Shown here one piece after another: positions 15,141 to 24,966 of a DNA stretch of 43,344 nucleotides. The notes beneath the pieces are model-generated. The model had not been told where the DNA came from. It saw only the letters and a program-made list of their open reading frames with translations, and did no database searches. This DNA is from Burkholderiales bacterium (GTDB lineage: Bacteria > Pseudomonadota > Gammaproteobacteria > Burkholderiales > Burkholderiaceae_C). Every line of letters begins with the position of its first letter. Position 1 is the first letter of the stretch. The position numbers and the translations under genes are program-made. The stretch covers positions 1 through 43,344 of the forward strand of contig CANGHK010000044.1 of the NCBI GenBank assembly GCA_947453625.1, written 5' to 3'.

Positions 15141-18100
15141 ATGACGACCCCTGACTCCAAGCCCGCGATGGGCGTTTCCGGCCGCATCGCGGCCTTCTTC
15201 CAGCAGGCCCAGATCACGCCGCTGCTGGCCCTGCTCGCGCTGTTGCTGGGCATCTTCGCGGTGATGGTGACGCCGCGCGAGGAAGAGCCGCAGATCAACG
15301 TGACGATGGCCAACGTGCTGATCCCCTTCCCGGGCGCGGCGGTGCGCGACGTCGAGCAGATGGTGGCCGGCCCGGCCGAGCAGGTGCTGGCGCAGATCTC
15401 CGGCGTCGAGCATGTGATGTCGGTCTCCAGGCCCGGCCTGGCTATCGTCACCGTGCAGTTCAAGGTCGGCGTGGCGCGCACCGAGGCGCTGGTGCGGCTC
15501 TACGACACCGTCAATTCCAACGCCGACTGGCTGCCGAGAAACCTCGGCGTGCTGGCTCCGATCATCAAGCCCAAGGGCATAGACGACGTGCCCATCGTCG
15601 CGCTGACGCTCTACAGCAAGAACCCGGCGACCGGCGCTTTCGACCTGGAGCGCGTGGCGCACAGCGTCGAGGCCGACCTGAAGCGGGTGGCCGGCACGCG
15701 CGAGGTCAGCACCCTGGGCGGGCCGGGCCGGGCCGTGATGGTCGAGCTCGACACCGCGCGCATGGCCGGCGCCGGCGTGACGGTGCCCGACCTGCGCCAG
15801 GCGCTGCAATCGGCCAACCTGGGCATGCCGGTGGGCGAGTTGATCTCGGGCAACCGCGCGGTGGCGATCGAGTCCGGCCCCTTTCTGCGCGAGGCCAGCG
15901 AGGTCGGCGACCTGGTGGTGGGCGTGCGCGCCGGCAAGCCGGTGTTCCTGCGCGACGTGGCGGCAGTGCGCGACGGCCCGCTGCCGCCCAGCCGCCATGT
16001 CTGGCACGGCGTGGTGGCCAAGGACGGCGCGCCGGCGGCGGAATACCCGGCGGTCACGGTCACGGTGACCAAGAAGCCGGGCGAGAACGCCATCGACGTG
16101 GCCAACGCGGTGATGCGCCGGGTCGAGGTGCTGCGCAACACGGTGATCCCGGCCGATGTGACGGTGGCCGAGACGCGCAACTACGGCGCCACCGCCAACG
16201 ACAAGGCGCAGAAGCTGATCACCAAGCTGCTGTTCGCCACCGCCTCGGTGGTGGCGCTGGTGTTCATCGCGCTCGGCCGGCGCGAGGCGGCGATCGTCGG
16301 CAGCGCGGTGATCCTGACGCTGACGGTCACGCTGTTCGCCTCCTGGGCCTGGGGTTTCACGCTCAACCGCGTGTCACTGTTCGCGCTGATCTTCTCGATC
16401 GGCATCCTGGTCGACGATGCGATCGTGGTGGTCGAGAACATCCATCGCCACCAGATGCAGCATCCGCACCGCACCCTGGCGCAGATCATCCCGGGCGCGG
16501 TCGACGAGGTCGGCGGCCCGACCATATTGGCCACGCTGACCGTGATCGCCGCGCTGCTGCCTATGGCCTTCGTCTCCGGCCTGATGGGCCCGTACATGAG
16601 CCCGATCCCGATCAACGCCAGCATGGGCATGCTGTTGTCGCTGGCCATCGCCTTCGTTGTCACGCCTTGGTTGGCGCGGCTTTGGATGAAGGCGGCGCCC
16701 GCGGGCGCGTCGGCTGGCGATGCCCATGCCGCCGAACCGACCCCCGCACACGGCCTGGCTGGCAAGCTCGGCCCGCTGTTCGAACGCCTGTTCCGCCCGC
16801 TGCTCGACGAGCGGCGCGGCACGCGCAACCGCCGCCTGCTGGGGCTGGGCATCGCGGCCTTGATCGGCGTCTCGCTGCTGCTGCCGGCCACCGGGCTGGT
16901 GATGCTCAAGATGCTGCCCTTCGACAACAAGTCCGAGTTCCAGGTCATCGTCGACATGCCGGCCGGCACGCCGGTCGAGCAGACCGCCGCGGTGCTGCAC
17001 GAGCTGGGCGCCTACCTGGCCACCGTGCCCGAGGTGACCGACTACCAGGCCTATGCCGGCACCGCCGCGCCGATCAACTTCAACGGCCTGGTGCGCCAGT
17101 ACTACTTGCGCGCCGGCGGCGACGTCGGCGACCTGCAGGTCAACCTGGTCGACAAGCACGCCCGCAAGGCGCAGAGCCACGCCATCGCCACCCGGGTGCG
17201 GCCTGAACTGCAGACGATAGGCCGGCGCTTCGGCGCCAACGTCAAGGTGGTGGAAGTGCCGCCCGGCCCGCCGGTGCTGTCGCCCATCGTGGCCGAGATC
17301 TACGGGCCTGAAGCGGCCGGCCGCCAGCAGGTGGCCAAGGCAGTGCGCGCGGTGTTCGAGCGCACGCCGGGCGTGGTGGACGTGGACGACAGCAGCATTG
17401 CCGCCGCGCCCAGGAAGCTGCTGCTGGTGGACCGGCGCAAGGCGGCGATGCTGGGCGTGCCGCAGCAGGCCATCGTCACCACCTTGCGCGCCGGGCTGGC
17501 GGGTGAGGCGACGGCCTATCTGCACGACGAGAGCAAATACCCGGCCGCCGCCACGCTGCAACTGCCGCCCGAGCGCCATGGCGACCTGGACGCCTTGCTG
17601 CAACTGACGGTGCGCAGTGCCGAGGGCCGGCTGGTCGCCATCCGCGAGCTGGTGACCGTCAGCGACACGCTGCGCGAGCAGCCGGCCTACCACAAGGATC
17701 TGCTGCCGCTCAACAGGGTGGTGGCCGATACCGCCGGCCAGCTCGACAGCCCGCTCTACGGCGTTTTCAAGATGCGCGGCGAACTGGCCAAGATCGCCAC
17801 ACCCGACGGCGGCAGCTTGCAGGAGTATTTCATCCACCCGCCCGAGGACGCCTACCGCGCCTACGCGCTGAAGTGGGACGGCGAATCGCAGGTCACCTAC
17901 GAGACCTTCCGCGACATGGGCCTGGCTTACGGCGTCGGCCTGGTCCTGATCTACCTGCTGGTGGTGGCGCAGTTCGGCTCCTACCTGACGCCGCTGATCA
18001 TCATGGCGCCCATCCCGCTGACGATCATCGGCGTGATGCCCGGCCATGCGCTGCTGGGCGCGCAGTACACCGCCACCAGCATGATCGGCATGATCGCGCT

Positions 18101-18458
18101 GGCCGGCATCATCGTTCGCAACTCGATCCTGCTGGTCGACTTCATCAACCTGCAGGTGCGCGCCGGCGTGGACTTCAAGCGCGCCATCGTGCATTCGGCC
18201 GTCACCCGGGCTCAGCCCATCGTGTTGACCGGCCTGGCCGCGATGCTGGGCGCCTTCTTCATCCTCGACGACCCGATCTTCAACGGTCTGGCGATCTCGT
18301 TGATCTTCGGCATCTCGGTGTCCACCGTGCTGACGCTGGTGGTGATCCCGGTGCTGTATTTCGTCGCCTACCGCCACCGGGTCGACGCCCTGACCGGCGC
18401 CGCAGTTGTCCCGGTCCCTGTTCCCGTTCCTCCCACCCACCCCTCTCAAGGAGTTTGA
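15141..18458 (+). CDS. RND efflux transporter permease
   Basis: A 1105-residue pump of the AcrB/HAE-1 superfamily. It has the duplicated layout of transmembrane bundles and two large periplasmic loops. The proton-relay aspartates are at about 425-426 (GILVDDAIVVVEN). The matching helix of the second half reads GMIALAGIIVRNSILLVDF, with the family's usual IVxNxILLVD pattern. The N-terminus carries an extra 25 residues before TM1. Substrate cannot be read; members of this subgroup next to ArsR regulators are generic toxic-compound exporters. The start ATG 15141 lies 22 nt after the adaptor stop. Long antisense frames across this gene are shadows. Confidence 0.93.
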   Translation: MTTPDSKPAMGVSGRIAAFFQQAQITPLLALLALLLGIFAVMVTPREEEPQINVTMANVLIPFPGAAVRDVEQMVAGPAEQVLAQISGVEHVMSVSRPGLAIVTVQFKVGVARTEALVRLYDTVNSNADWLPRNLGVLAPIIKPKGIDDVPIVALTLYSKNPATGAFDLERVAHSVEADLKRVAGTREVSTLGGPGRAVMVELDTARMAGAGVTVPDLRQALQSANLGMPVGELISGNRAVAIESGPFLREASEVGDLVVGVRAGKPVFLRDVAAVRDGPLPPSRHVWHGVVAKDGAPAAEYPAVTVTVTKKPGENAIDVANAVMRRVEVLRNTVIPADVTVAETRNYGATANDKAQKLITKLLFATASVVALVFIALGRREAAIVGSAVILTLTVTLFASWAWGFTLNRVSLFALIFSIGILVDDAIVVVENIHRHQMQHPHRTLAQIIPGAVDEVGGPTILATLTVIAALLPMAFVSGLMGPYMSPIPINASMGMLLSLAIAFVVTPWLARLWMKAAPAGASAGDAHAAEPTPAHGLAGKLGPLFERLFRPLLDERRGTRNRRLLGLGIAALIGVSLLLPATGLVMLKMLPFDNKSEFQVIVDMPAGTPVEQTAAVLHELGAYLATVPEVTDYQAYAGTAAPINFNGLVRQYYLRAGGDVGDLQVNLVDKHARKAQSHAIATRVRPELQTIGRRFGANVKVVEVPPGPPVLSPIVAEIYGPEAAGRQQVAKAVRAVFERTPGVVDVDDSSIAAAPRKLLLVDRRKAAMLGVPQQAIVTTLRAGLAGEATAYLHDESKYPAAATLQLPPERHGDLDALLQLTVRSAEGRLVAIRELVTVSDTLREQPAYHKDLLPLNRVVADTAGQLDSPLYGVFKMRGELAKIATPDGGSLQEYFIHPPEDAYRAYALKWDGESQVTYETFRDMGLAYGVGLVLIYLLVVAQFGSYLTPLIIMAPIPLTIIGVMPGHALLGAQYTATSMIGMIALAGIIVRNSILLVDFINLQVRAGVDFKRAIVHSAVTRAQPIVLTGLAAMLGAFFILDDPIFNGLAISLIFGISVSTVLTLVVIPVLYFVAYRHRVDALTGAAVVPVPVPVPPTHPSQGV

Positions 18459-18460
18459 CC

Positions 18461-18670
18461 ATGTCTTCCTGGCAAATCGTTCGTCTCATCGCCGGCATCT
18501 TCACCCTGCTGTCGCTGGCCCTGGGCATCCCGGGCAGCCCGGTCTTCGTCAGCCCCTGGTGGCTGGCCTTCACCGCCTTCGTCGGCGCCAACCTGCTGCA
18601 GAGTGCGTTGACCGGGTGGTGCATGATGGAAGTCATCTTGCGCAAGCTCGGCGTCCGCGAGGGCTGCTGA
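18461..18670 (+). CDS. DUF2892 (YgaP transmembrane-like) small membrane protein
   Basis: A 69-residue protein with two hydrophobic helices (about 6-28 and 31-52) and a C-terminal GWCMMEVILRKLGVREGC containing two cysteines. It matches DUF2892, the membrane part of the YgaP rhodanese and of many standalone proteins encoded near ArsR regulators and sulfur genes. A strong AAGGAG lies 7 nt before the ATG. It sits 2 nt after the RND pump and 3 nt before the outer-membrane factor gene, so it is part of the efflux operon. Its role is unknown. Confidence 0.85.
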   Translation: MSSWQIVRLIAGIFTLLSLALGIPGSPVFVSPWWLAFTAFVGANLLQSALTGWCMMEVILRKLGVREGC

Positions 18671-18673
18671 GCC

Positions 18674-20062
18674 ATGCGACGCGATCTGCGGCTCGGCGCC
18701 TGGGCCCTGGTCTGGGCGCTGGCCCAGCCTGCTGGCGCCACCGATCTGGTCCAAGCCTGGCAGGCGGCGCTGAACAACGACAAGACCCATGCGGTGGCGC
18801 GGGCATCTCACGCCGCGGCCCAGCCCCGGCGTGACCAGGCCACGTCGCTGTGGCGGCCCAACGTCGGGCTGAGCGCGTCGGTCGGTCTGGCCTCCAACCA
18901 GACCGAAGTCACCGGTGCGCAGTTCTCGGCGCCCGGTCTCGGCAGTTCCACCGGCGTGGGCTTCAACACCTCGGTGAACAACGGCACGGCCAGCCGCTGG
19001 GCGGTGTCGGCGGTTCAGCCGCTCTACAACCCCGAGCGGCGGGCCCAGCAGCAGCAGCTCGGCCTGTCGGTCGACGCGGCCGAACTGGAATGGCAAGCCG
19101 CGCTGCAGGCGCTGATGCTGCGCACGGCCGAGCGCTACTTCGATGTCGCGCTGGCCGAGGAAACCTTGCGCGTGCAGCAAGGCCAGCTCGACGCGGTGCA
19201 GCGCGCGGCGACCGAAGTGCGCGACCGCTTCGAATTGGGCTCGGCACCGGTGACCGACACCTTCGAGGCCCAGGCCAGACTGGCCGGCATCCGCGCCCAG
19301 GTGCTGTTGGCGGACACCGATTTGCAGCAGAAGCGCCAATGGCTGGCCGACAGCACCGGGCTGCCGGCGGCGGCGCTGCGGCTGCCCGCGGGGGTGGCGC
19401 CCAGCAACGGGACCGGCCCGCAGCGTCCGCTGGCCGGTTGGATCGCCGAGGCCGAAGCCGGCAACCCCGGCATCCGCTTGCAGCGGCTGGCGGGTGAGAT
19501 CGCCCGGCAGGAGGCGGCCAAGTACAGCGCCAGGTCATCGGCCAGGCTCGATCTGGTGGCCCAGGTCGCGCGCGACCGGCTCAGCGGCAACGGTGATTTC
19601 GGCGCGGCCAGCAACCTGAGCGCCAACCAGGCGATAGGCTTGCAGCTGACGATCCCCTTGTTCAGCGGCGGCTACCGAAGCGCCAAGCAGGATGAAGCCT
19701 TGCTGCTGGCCGACAAGGCGGTCGCCGAGGTCGACAACACCCGCCAGCAGGTGGCGCAGCAGGTGCGCTCAGTCTGGCTGGGCCTGTCGGTGGGCACCGA
19801 GCGCGTGACGGCCCTGGCCCAGGCGTTGCAGGCCAGCGAGTCGCGGCGCGACGCGACGCGGCTGGGCCACCAGGTGGGGCACCGCACCACCCTGGACATG
19901 CTCAATGCCGAGAACGACAGCGCAGCCGCCCGCCTGACGCTGGCCCAGGCCCGCACAGTCCTGTGGCTGGACCGGCTGCGCCTGGCGGCGCTGGTCGGGC
20001 AACTCGACGAAGCCGCGCTGCGCAGCGTGGCCCAGGACATGGCCGCGCCAGCCGGGCCCTGA
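18674..20062 (+). CDS. TolC-family outer-membrane efflux protein
   Basis: A 462-residue TolC-like outer-membrane factor with a signal peptide (about residues 1-22, QPAGATDL). It shows the internal duplication of the family: long amphipathic helices rich in Ala/Gln/Glu (80-150, 185-215, 325-400) and two membrane-strand regions near LSASVGL and QLTIPLFSGG. The PLFSGG motif before the second half is typical. It closes the ArsR-controlled efflux operon and would form the exit duct for the upstream RND pump. It converges with the Spy-like gene, with 16 nt between the stops. Confidence 0.92.
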   Translation: MRRDLRLGAWALVWALAQPAGATDLVQAWQAALNNDKTHAVARASHAAAQPRRDQATSLWRPNVGLSASVGLASNQTEVTGAQFSAPGLGSSTGVGFNTSVNNGTASRWAVSAVQPLYNPERRAQQQQLGLSVDAAELEWQAALQALMLRTAERYFDVALAEETLRVQQGQLDAVQRAATEVRDRFELGSAPVTDTFEAQARLAGIRAQVLLADTDLQQKRQWLADSTGLPAAALRLPAGVAPSNGTGPQRPLAGWIAEAEAGNPGIRLQRLAGEIARQEAAKYSARSSARLDLVAQVARDRLSGNGDFGAASNLSANQAIGLQLTIPLFSGGYRSAKQDEALLLADKAVAEVDNTRQQVAQQVRSVWLGLSVGTERVTALAQALQASESRRDATRLGHQVGHRTTLDMLNAENDSAAARLTLAQARTVLWLDRLRLAALVGQLDEAALRSVAQDMAAPAGP

Positions 20063-20078
20063 GGGCCCGCCGCCGCAC

Positions 20079-20603
20079 TCAGCCGCGCATGCCGTGACCC
20101 CGGCCATGCCTGCCCATGCGGCCGAACTGCTGGTCGGCCAGGGCGCGCTGCTCGGGCGTCAGCGCCGCGTACAAGTCCTTCATCGCTGCGGTCATGGCTT
20201 CCATGCCGGCCAGGTGCTGCTTCATCTGCTCGACGTGCAAGGCCATGCGCTCGGGCGCCGAGGTCTTGGCGTCGGCCGCCGGCGCTTGTCGCGGGTGCTG
20301 CGCGTGCATCGCCTTGGCCTGCTCGGCGGCCTTGGCGGCGAAGGCCGACCAGGCAGGTTCCTGCGCGGCCGTGATCTTCAAGTCGGTCTTCAGCCGGGTC
20401 AGGTGCTGCTCGGCCATCGCGCCGGGCTCGCCGCCCCACATCGGCCCGTGATGACCGCCTTGCATCATGCCCATCCGGCCCATGCCCGGCCCCATGCCAG
20501 CACAGCCGACCGTCGCGTCGGGCGCAGCCACCACGGCCGTCATGGCCACCAGGGTCAGCGCGCCCGCGGCGCCGGCGAGGATCTTGTTGCGAAAGCGTTT
20601 CAT
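20079..20603 (-). CDS. Spy/CpxP-family periplasmic protein
   Basis: A 174-residue exported protein. A signal peptide (MKRFRNKILAGAAGALTLVA..) is followed by a Met/Gly/His-rich stretch (GMGPGMGRMGMMQGGHHG), then a helical domain with LKITAAQEPAW and LTPEQRALADQQF. These LTxxQ-type motifs define the Spy/CpxP family of periplasmic chaperones and metal-stress proteins. The C-terminus is again His/Gly/Met-rich (GRHGRGHGMRG), suggesting metal binding. The ATG at 20603 has AAGGAG 7 nt upstream. The gene is transcribed toward the efflux operon and away from soxY. Confidence 0.85.
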   Translation of the reverse strand: MKRFRNKILAGAAGALTLVAMTAVVAAPDATVGCAGMGPGMGRMGMMQGGHHGPMWGGEPGAMAEQHLTRLKTDLKITAAQEPAWSAFAAKAAEQAKAMHAQHPRQAPAADAKTSAPERMALHVEQMKQHLAGMEAMTAAMKDLYAALTPEQRALADQQFGRMGRHGRGHGMRG

Positions 20604-20838
20604 GCGGTTCTCCTTGGGAACTGAGGTCCCTGGAACAGGGATGGCGCGATTGAAGCGCCGCCAGGTAAGCGCCGGATGTCGAGTGCCTGCATTTTTGTAA
20701 CCCGCGGTGTCAGCCGGTCCGCCGTGCTGAAGCCCCGGCTGCCGCCACAATGGCAGCCTCGGTTGCCGCTTGGCCTGGGGATCGCTCCGCGGTCCCCGGC
20801 GTCCTGCCTGCTGTCCCCCTCATCCTGGAGTCCCTGCC

Positions 20839-21297
20839 ATGCTCGATCGTCGTGAAATGCTGGCGCGCAGCGCCGCCGTGGCCGGCCTGATGGCCAGCGC
20901 CGGGTTGTTTCCCGCGTCCGCCCTGGCGGCCTGGAGCGCGCCGGCCTTCGAGGCCAGGAGCCTGGCCGAACTGGTCAAGGCGCTGGGCGTGGCGGTGCCG
21001 GTCGACAGCCGTGACGTCACCGTCAGCGGCCCGGACATCGCCGAGAACGGCGCGGTCGTGCCAGTCGGTGCGGCCTGCGCGCTGCCCGGCGTCAAGCGGC
21101 TGCTGATCCTGGTCGAGAAGAACCCGGCCGTGCTGGCGGCGGCCTTCGACGTGAGCGATGCCGTCGAGGCGAACTTCCTGACCCGGGTCAAGATGAACCA
21201 GTCGTCCAATGTCATCGCGGTCGCGCTGATGGCCGACGGCAAGGTCTTGTTCTCGGAGAAGGACGTCAAGGTGACGCTGGGCGGCTGCGGCGGCTGA
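20839..21297 (+). CDS. soxY: SoxY-like sulfur carrier, orphan
   Basis: A 152-residue protein with a twin-arginine-like signal (RREMLARSAAVAGLMASAG) and the invariant SoxY C-terminus GGCGG, whose Cys150 carries the sulfur substrate in the periplasmic Sox pathway. Internal motifs (PVGAACALPGVKRLLILVEKNP, FLTRVKMNQSSNVIAVA) fit the SoxY immunoglobulin-like fold. SoxY normally works as a heterodimer with SoxZ, and soxZ usually follows at once. Here the next gene is recC 84 nt on, and no soxZ or other sox gene is in the window. A GGAG lies 9 nt before the ATG. Family is sure; whether it serves thiosulfate oxidation from this locus is open. Confidence 0.88.
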   Translation: MLDRREMLARSAAVAGLMASAGLFPASALAAWSAPAFEARSLAELVKALGVAVPVDSRDVTVSGPDIAENGAVVPVGAACALPGVKRLLILVEKNPAVLAAAFDVSDAVEANFLTRVKMNQSSNVIAVALMADGKVLFSEKDVKVTLGGCGG

Positions 21298-21381
21298 GGG
21301 CGAGACCATTGCCCGGACTGTTCCTCATGGCCGTTCCTCACCCGATGCCGCTGACCCTGCCCACCGCCCTGGAGCCAGCCC

Positions 21382-24300
21382 GTGACGCATGAGTGGTACA
21401 CCGGGCTGCTGGTGCTGCATGGCAACCGCTCGGAGCTGCTGGCCGAGGCGGTGTTCGAGTGGGTCGCCCGCCAGCCGCTGGGGCCGCTCGAGCAGGAGGT
21501 CTTCCTGGTGCAGAGCAACGGCGTGGCCGAGTGGTTGAAGATGGCGCTGGCCAGCCAGCAAGGCATCTTCGCCGCCGCCCGGGTCGAGTTGCCTGGCCGT
21601 TTCCTGTGGCGGGCCTACCGCCAGGTGCTGGGCCAGGACGCGGTGCCGGCCGAGTCGGCGCTCGACAAGCTGCCGCTGACCTGGCGCCTGATGCATTTGC
21701 TGCCCGAGTTGGTGGACCAGCCGGTCTATGCGCCGCTGGCCGGGTTTCTGCGCCTGGGCGGCATGGCGCGCCGGCTGCAACTGGCCCAGCGCCTGGCCGA
21801 CCTGTTCGACCAGTACCAGGTCTACCGCAGCGACTGGCTGGCGGCCTGGGCCGACGGCCGCGACACGCTGCCGCGCACCGACGCCGAGCCCGCGGCCGGC
21901 AGTCCGCCGCTGCCTGCCGACCAGCGCTGGCAAGCCGCGCTGTGGCGCGAACTGCTGGCGCCGCTGAGCGAGTCCGACCGCGCCACCACCCGGCCCCAGT
22001 TGCACCGGCGCTTCGTCGCCGCGCTGAACGCCGGCGCCACACCCGCCAGCCCGCTGCCGCGGCGCCTGGTGGTGTTCGGCATGACCCACTTGCCGATGTC
22101 CACGCTGGTCGCGCTGGCCGCGCTGTCGGCGCATTGCCAGGTGGTGCTGGCCGTGCCCAACCCTTGCCGCTACCACTGGGCCGACATCCTGCCCGGCCGC
22201 GAGCTGCTGCGCCAGCAGCGGCGCCGCCATCCGCTGCGCGGCGGGCGCGACCTCGCCGCGCTGTCGCTGGACCTGATGCATGCCCATGCCCACCCGCTGC
22301 TGGCCGCCTGGGGCCGGCAGGGGCGGGACTTCGTGCGCCAGCTCGATGCCTTCGACGATGTGCTGGCGGCGCAGCAGCGCTTCCAGGTGGCCAAGGTCGA
22401 CTTGTTCGACGACGGCCCGGGCGAGACCTTGCTGCAGCAGGTGCAGGCCCGCATCCGCGACCTGGTGCCGCTGACCGAGCACGCCGAACTGGTCACCGGA
22501 CAGACTGACCCGGCCGACCGCTCGATCGTCTTCCACATCGCCCATGGCGCGCAGCGCGAGGTCGAGATCCTGCACGACCAGTTGCTGGCGCTGCTGGCCG
22601 ACCCGCCCGGCGCCACGCCGCTGCAGCCGCGCGACATCGTCGTGATGGTGCCCGAGATCGCCAGCTTCGCGCCGGCCATACGCTCGGTCTTCGGCCAGTG
22701 CGCGCGCAGTGATGCGCGCCACATCCCGTTCGACATCACCGACCTGCCCGAGCGCGGCAACAACCCGGTGCTGGCGGCGCTGGAATGGCTGCTGCGCCTG
22801 CCCGAGCAGCGCTGCGGCCTGAGCGAGATCCGCGACCTGCTCGAGGTGCCGGCGCTGGCCGCGCGCTTCGGCCTGGCGGCGCCCGACCTGCCGCGGCTGG
22901 CGCTGTGGATGGCCGGCGCCGGCATCCACTGGGGCCTGGACGCCGACCAGCGCGCCGGGCTGGGCCTGGCGGCTTGCGGTGAGCAGAACACCTGGCTGTT
23001 CGGGCTGCGGCGCCTGCTGCTGGGTTATGCGGTGGGGGATGTCGACGGTGGCGGCGACGGCGACGGCGACCTGGCGCCAGTCCCGGACGCGATCGAGCCC
23101 TATGCCGAGGTCGGCGGGCTGGACGCCGCGCTGGTCGGCGCGCTGGCCGCGCTGGTCGATGCGCTGGCGCAATGGGCGGCGCTGGCCACCCTGCCGGCCA
23201 CGCCGGCGCAATGGGCCGAGCGCGGGCGCGTGCTGCTGGACGCGCTGCTGGCGCCCACCGACGAGCGCGAGCGCCTGACGGTCGACGCGCTGCACGACGG
23301 CCTGCGCGCCTGGCTGGCGGCCTGCGAGACGGCGGGCTTCGACGCGCCGGTGCCGCTGGCGGTGGCGCGCGAGGCCTGGCTGGGCGGGCTGGCCGAGCCC
23401 GGGCTGAACAAGCGTTTCCGCGCCGGCGGCGTCACCTTCTGCACCCTGATGCCGATGCGCGCGATCCCGTTCGAGATCGTCTGCCTGCTCGGCATGAACG
23501 ACGGCGACTACCCGCGGCGCAGCCCGCGCAGCGATTTCGACCTGATGGGCTTGCCCGGCCAGGCCAGGCCGGGCGACCGCTCGCGCCGCGATGACGACCG
23601 CCAGCTGATGCTGGAGGCGCTGCTGTCGGCGCGCCGGATGTCGTATGTCAGCTGGGCCGGCCGCAGCGCGCGCGACAACAGCTCGCAGCCGCCGTCGGTG
23701 CTGGTGTCGCAGTTGCGCGACTACCTGGCCGCCGGCTGGGGCGAGGCGGTGCTGGCGCCGCGCACCACCGAGCACCCGCTGCAACCCTTCAGCCGGCGCT
23801 ATTTCGAGCAGGCGGCGCTGCCCGCGGCCGGCGAGCGGCTGTTCACCCATGCCCGCGAATGGCGTGCCGCCCATGCCGATGTCCAGCCCGACCCGGCCGC
23901 CCGGCCGCCAGCGCTGCCCGGCGCGGGCGAGGCCGCCACCCGGCTGACGGTCGACGCGCTGGCCCGCTTCCTGAAGAACCCCGTGCGCGACTTCTTCCGC
24001 CAGCGCCTGCTGGTGGTCTTCGGCGACGACCTCGAGGCCGACCAGGACGACGAAGCCTTCGGGCTGGACGGCCTGTCCGCCCATGGCCTGCTGCAGTCGC
24101 TGATCGACGACGGCCTGGCGGCGCTGCAGGCCGGCGCGGCCCGGCCCGATGACCCGGCCGTGCGGGTGGCCAGGCTCACCCACCAGGTGGGGCGGCTGCA
24201 GCGCGCCGGCCGCCTGCCTATGGCCGAGCCGGGCCGGCGCGCCGGCCAATGGCTGCTCGAGACCGGCGTGCAGATGTTCGGCTGCTGGGCCGAGCTGCAG

Positions 24301-24966
24301 GCGCTGTACCCGCTGGCCGCGCCGCGCGAGCCGCTGCGCCTGGGGGCGGCCGGGCTGGAACTCGACGACTGGCTGGACGGCTTGCGCGCCGCCCCCGGCA
24401 GCGACACGCCGCGCGTCTGGCTGGCACTGTCGGCCAGCCGCTTGTGCGACCGCCCCGGCACCGACCCCACCAAGCGCAGCGTCCAGCCCGACAAGCTGAT
24501 CGCGGCCTGGGTGCGCAGCCTGGCCGCCAGCGCCTGCGGCGTACCGGCGCGCGGCGTGATCGTCGGCCAGGACGCCAGCGTCACGGTCGAGCCGCTGCCC
24601 ACCGACGAGGCGCAGTCGGCGCTGCAGGCCTTGATGGCGGCCTGGCGCGACGGCATGACCGCGCCGCTGCCGCTGGCTGCACGCAGCGGGCTGGCGCTGG
24701 CGGGCGGGGTGGTCGACCCCTCGCCGATCTACGAGGGCCGCAGCTTCGGCGGCGGCCGCGGCGAGGGCGACGAGCCCTGCCTGGCGCGCCAGTTTCCCGA
24801 CTACGCCGCGCTCAGCGCCGACGGCCGCTTTGCGCAACTGGCCCAGGTCTTGTACGGCCCGCTCGTCGCGTGGACGGCGTCGCAGGTGTCGTTCAAGCTG
24901 CACGCCGCGCCCGATCTGGCCGAGATGGCCGGCAACGCGCGGCCGACGGCCGGAGCGCCAGCATGA
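21382..24966 (+). CDS. recC: Exodeoxyribonuclease V gamma subunit RecC
   Basis: A 1194-residue RecC. The N-terminus (LLVLHGNRSELLAEAVFEWV, then LVQSNGVAEWLKMALA) and the middle stretch VCLLGMNDGDYPRR are characteristic. RecC resembles an inactive helicase-nuclease and scans for Chi in the RecBCD complex, which resects double-strand breaks for recombination and degrades foreign linear DNA. The start is GTG 21382 with GGAG 8 nt upstream. The 3' end overlaps recB by 4 nt (ATGA). The order recC-recB-recD is a common betaproteobacterial arrangement. Confidence 0.93.
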   Translation: MTHEWYTGLLVLHGNRSELLAEAVFEWVARQPLGPLEQEVFLVQSNGVAEWLKMALASQQGIFAAARVELPGRFLWRAYRQVLGQDAVPAESALDKLPLTWRLMHLLPELVDQPVYAPLAGFLRLGGMARRLQLAQRLADLFDQYQVYRSDWLAAWADGRDTLPRTDAEPAAGSPPLPADQRWQAALWRELLAPLSESDRATTRPQLHRRFVAALNAGATPASPLPRRLVVFGMTHLPMSTLVALAALSAHCQVVLAVPNPCRYHWADILPGRELLRQQRRRHPLRGGRDLAALSLDLMHAHAHPLLAAWGRQGRDFVRQLDAFDDVLAAQQRFQVAKVDLFDDGPGETLLQQVQARIRDLVPLTEHAELVTGQTDPADRSIVFHIAHGAQREVEILHDQLLALLADPPGATPLQPRDIVVMVPEIASFAPAIRSVFGQCARSDARHIPFDITDLPERGNNPVLAALEWLLRLPEQRCGLSEIRDLLEVPALAARFGLAAPDLPRLALWMAGAGIHWGLDADQRAGLGLAACGEQNTWLFGLRRLLLGYAVGDVDGGGDGDGDLAPVPDAIEPYAEVGGLDAALVGALAALVDALAQWAALATLPATPAQWAERGRVLLDALLAPTDERERLTVDALHDGLRAWLAACETAGFDAPVPLAVAREAWLGGLAEPGLNKRFRAGGVTFCTLMPMRAIPFEIVCLLGMNDGDYPRRSPRSDFDLMGLPGQARPGDRSRRDDDRQLMLEALLSARRMSYVSWAGRSARDNSSQPPSVLVSQLRDYLAAGWGEAVLAPRTTEHPLQPFSRRYFEQAALPAAGERLFTHAREWRAAHADVQPDPAARPPALPGAGEAATRLTVDALARFLKNPVRDFFRQRLLVVFGDDLEADQDDEAFGLDGLSAHGLLQSLIDDGLAALQAGAARPDDPAVRVARLTHQVGRLQRAGRLPMAEPGRRAGQWLLETGVQMFGCWAELQALYPLAAPREPLRLGAAGLELDDWLDGLRAAPGSDTPRVWLALSASRLCDRPGTDPTKRSVQPDKLIAAWVRSLAASACGVPARGVIVGQDASVTVEPLPTDEAQSALQALMAAWRDGMTAPLPLAARSGLALAGGVVDPSPIYEGRSFGGGRGEGDEPCLARQFPDYAALSADGRFAQLAQVLYGPLVAWTASQVSFKLHAAPDLAEMAGNARPTAGAPA

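Noticed and set aside
16374-18449. 691-codon antisense frame opposite the RND pump; similar long shadows opposite recC and recB
   Set aside because: They mirror well-recognised genes, have His/Gln/Arg-biased composition and no domain signatures.
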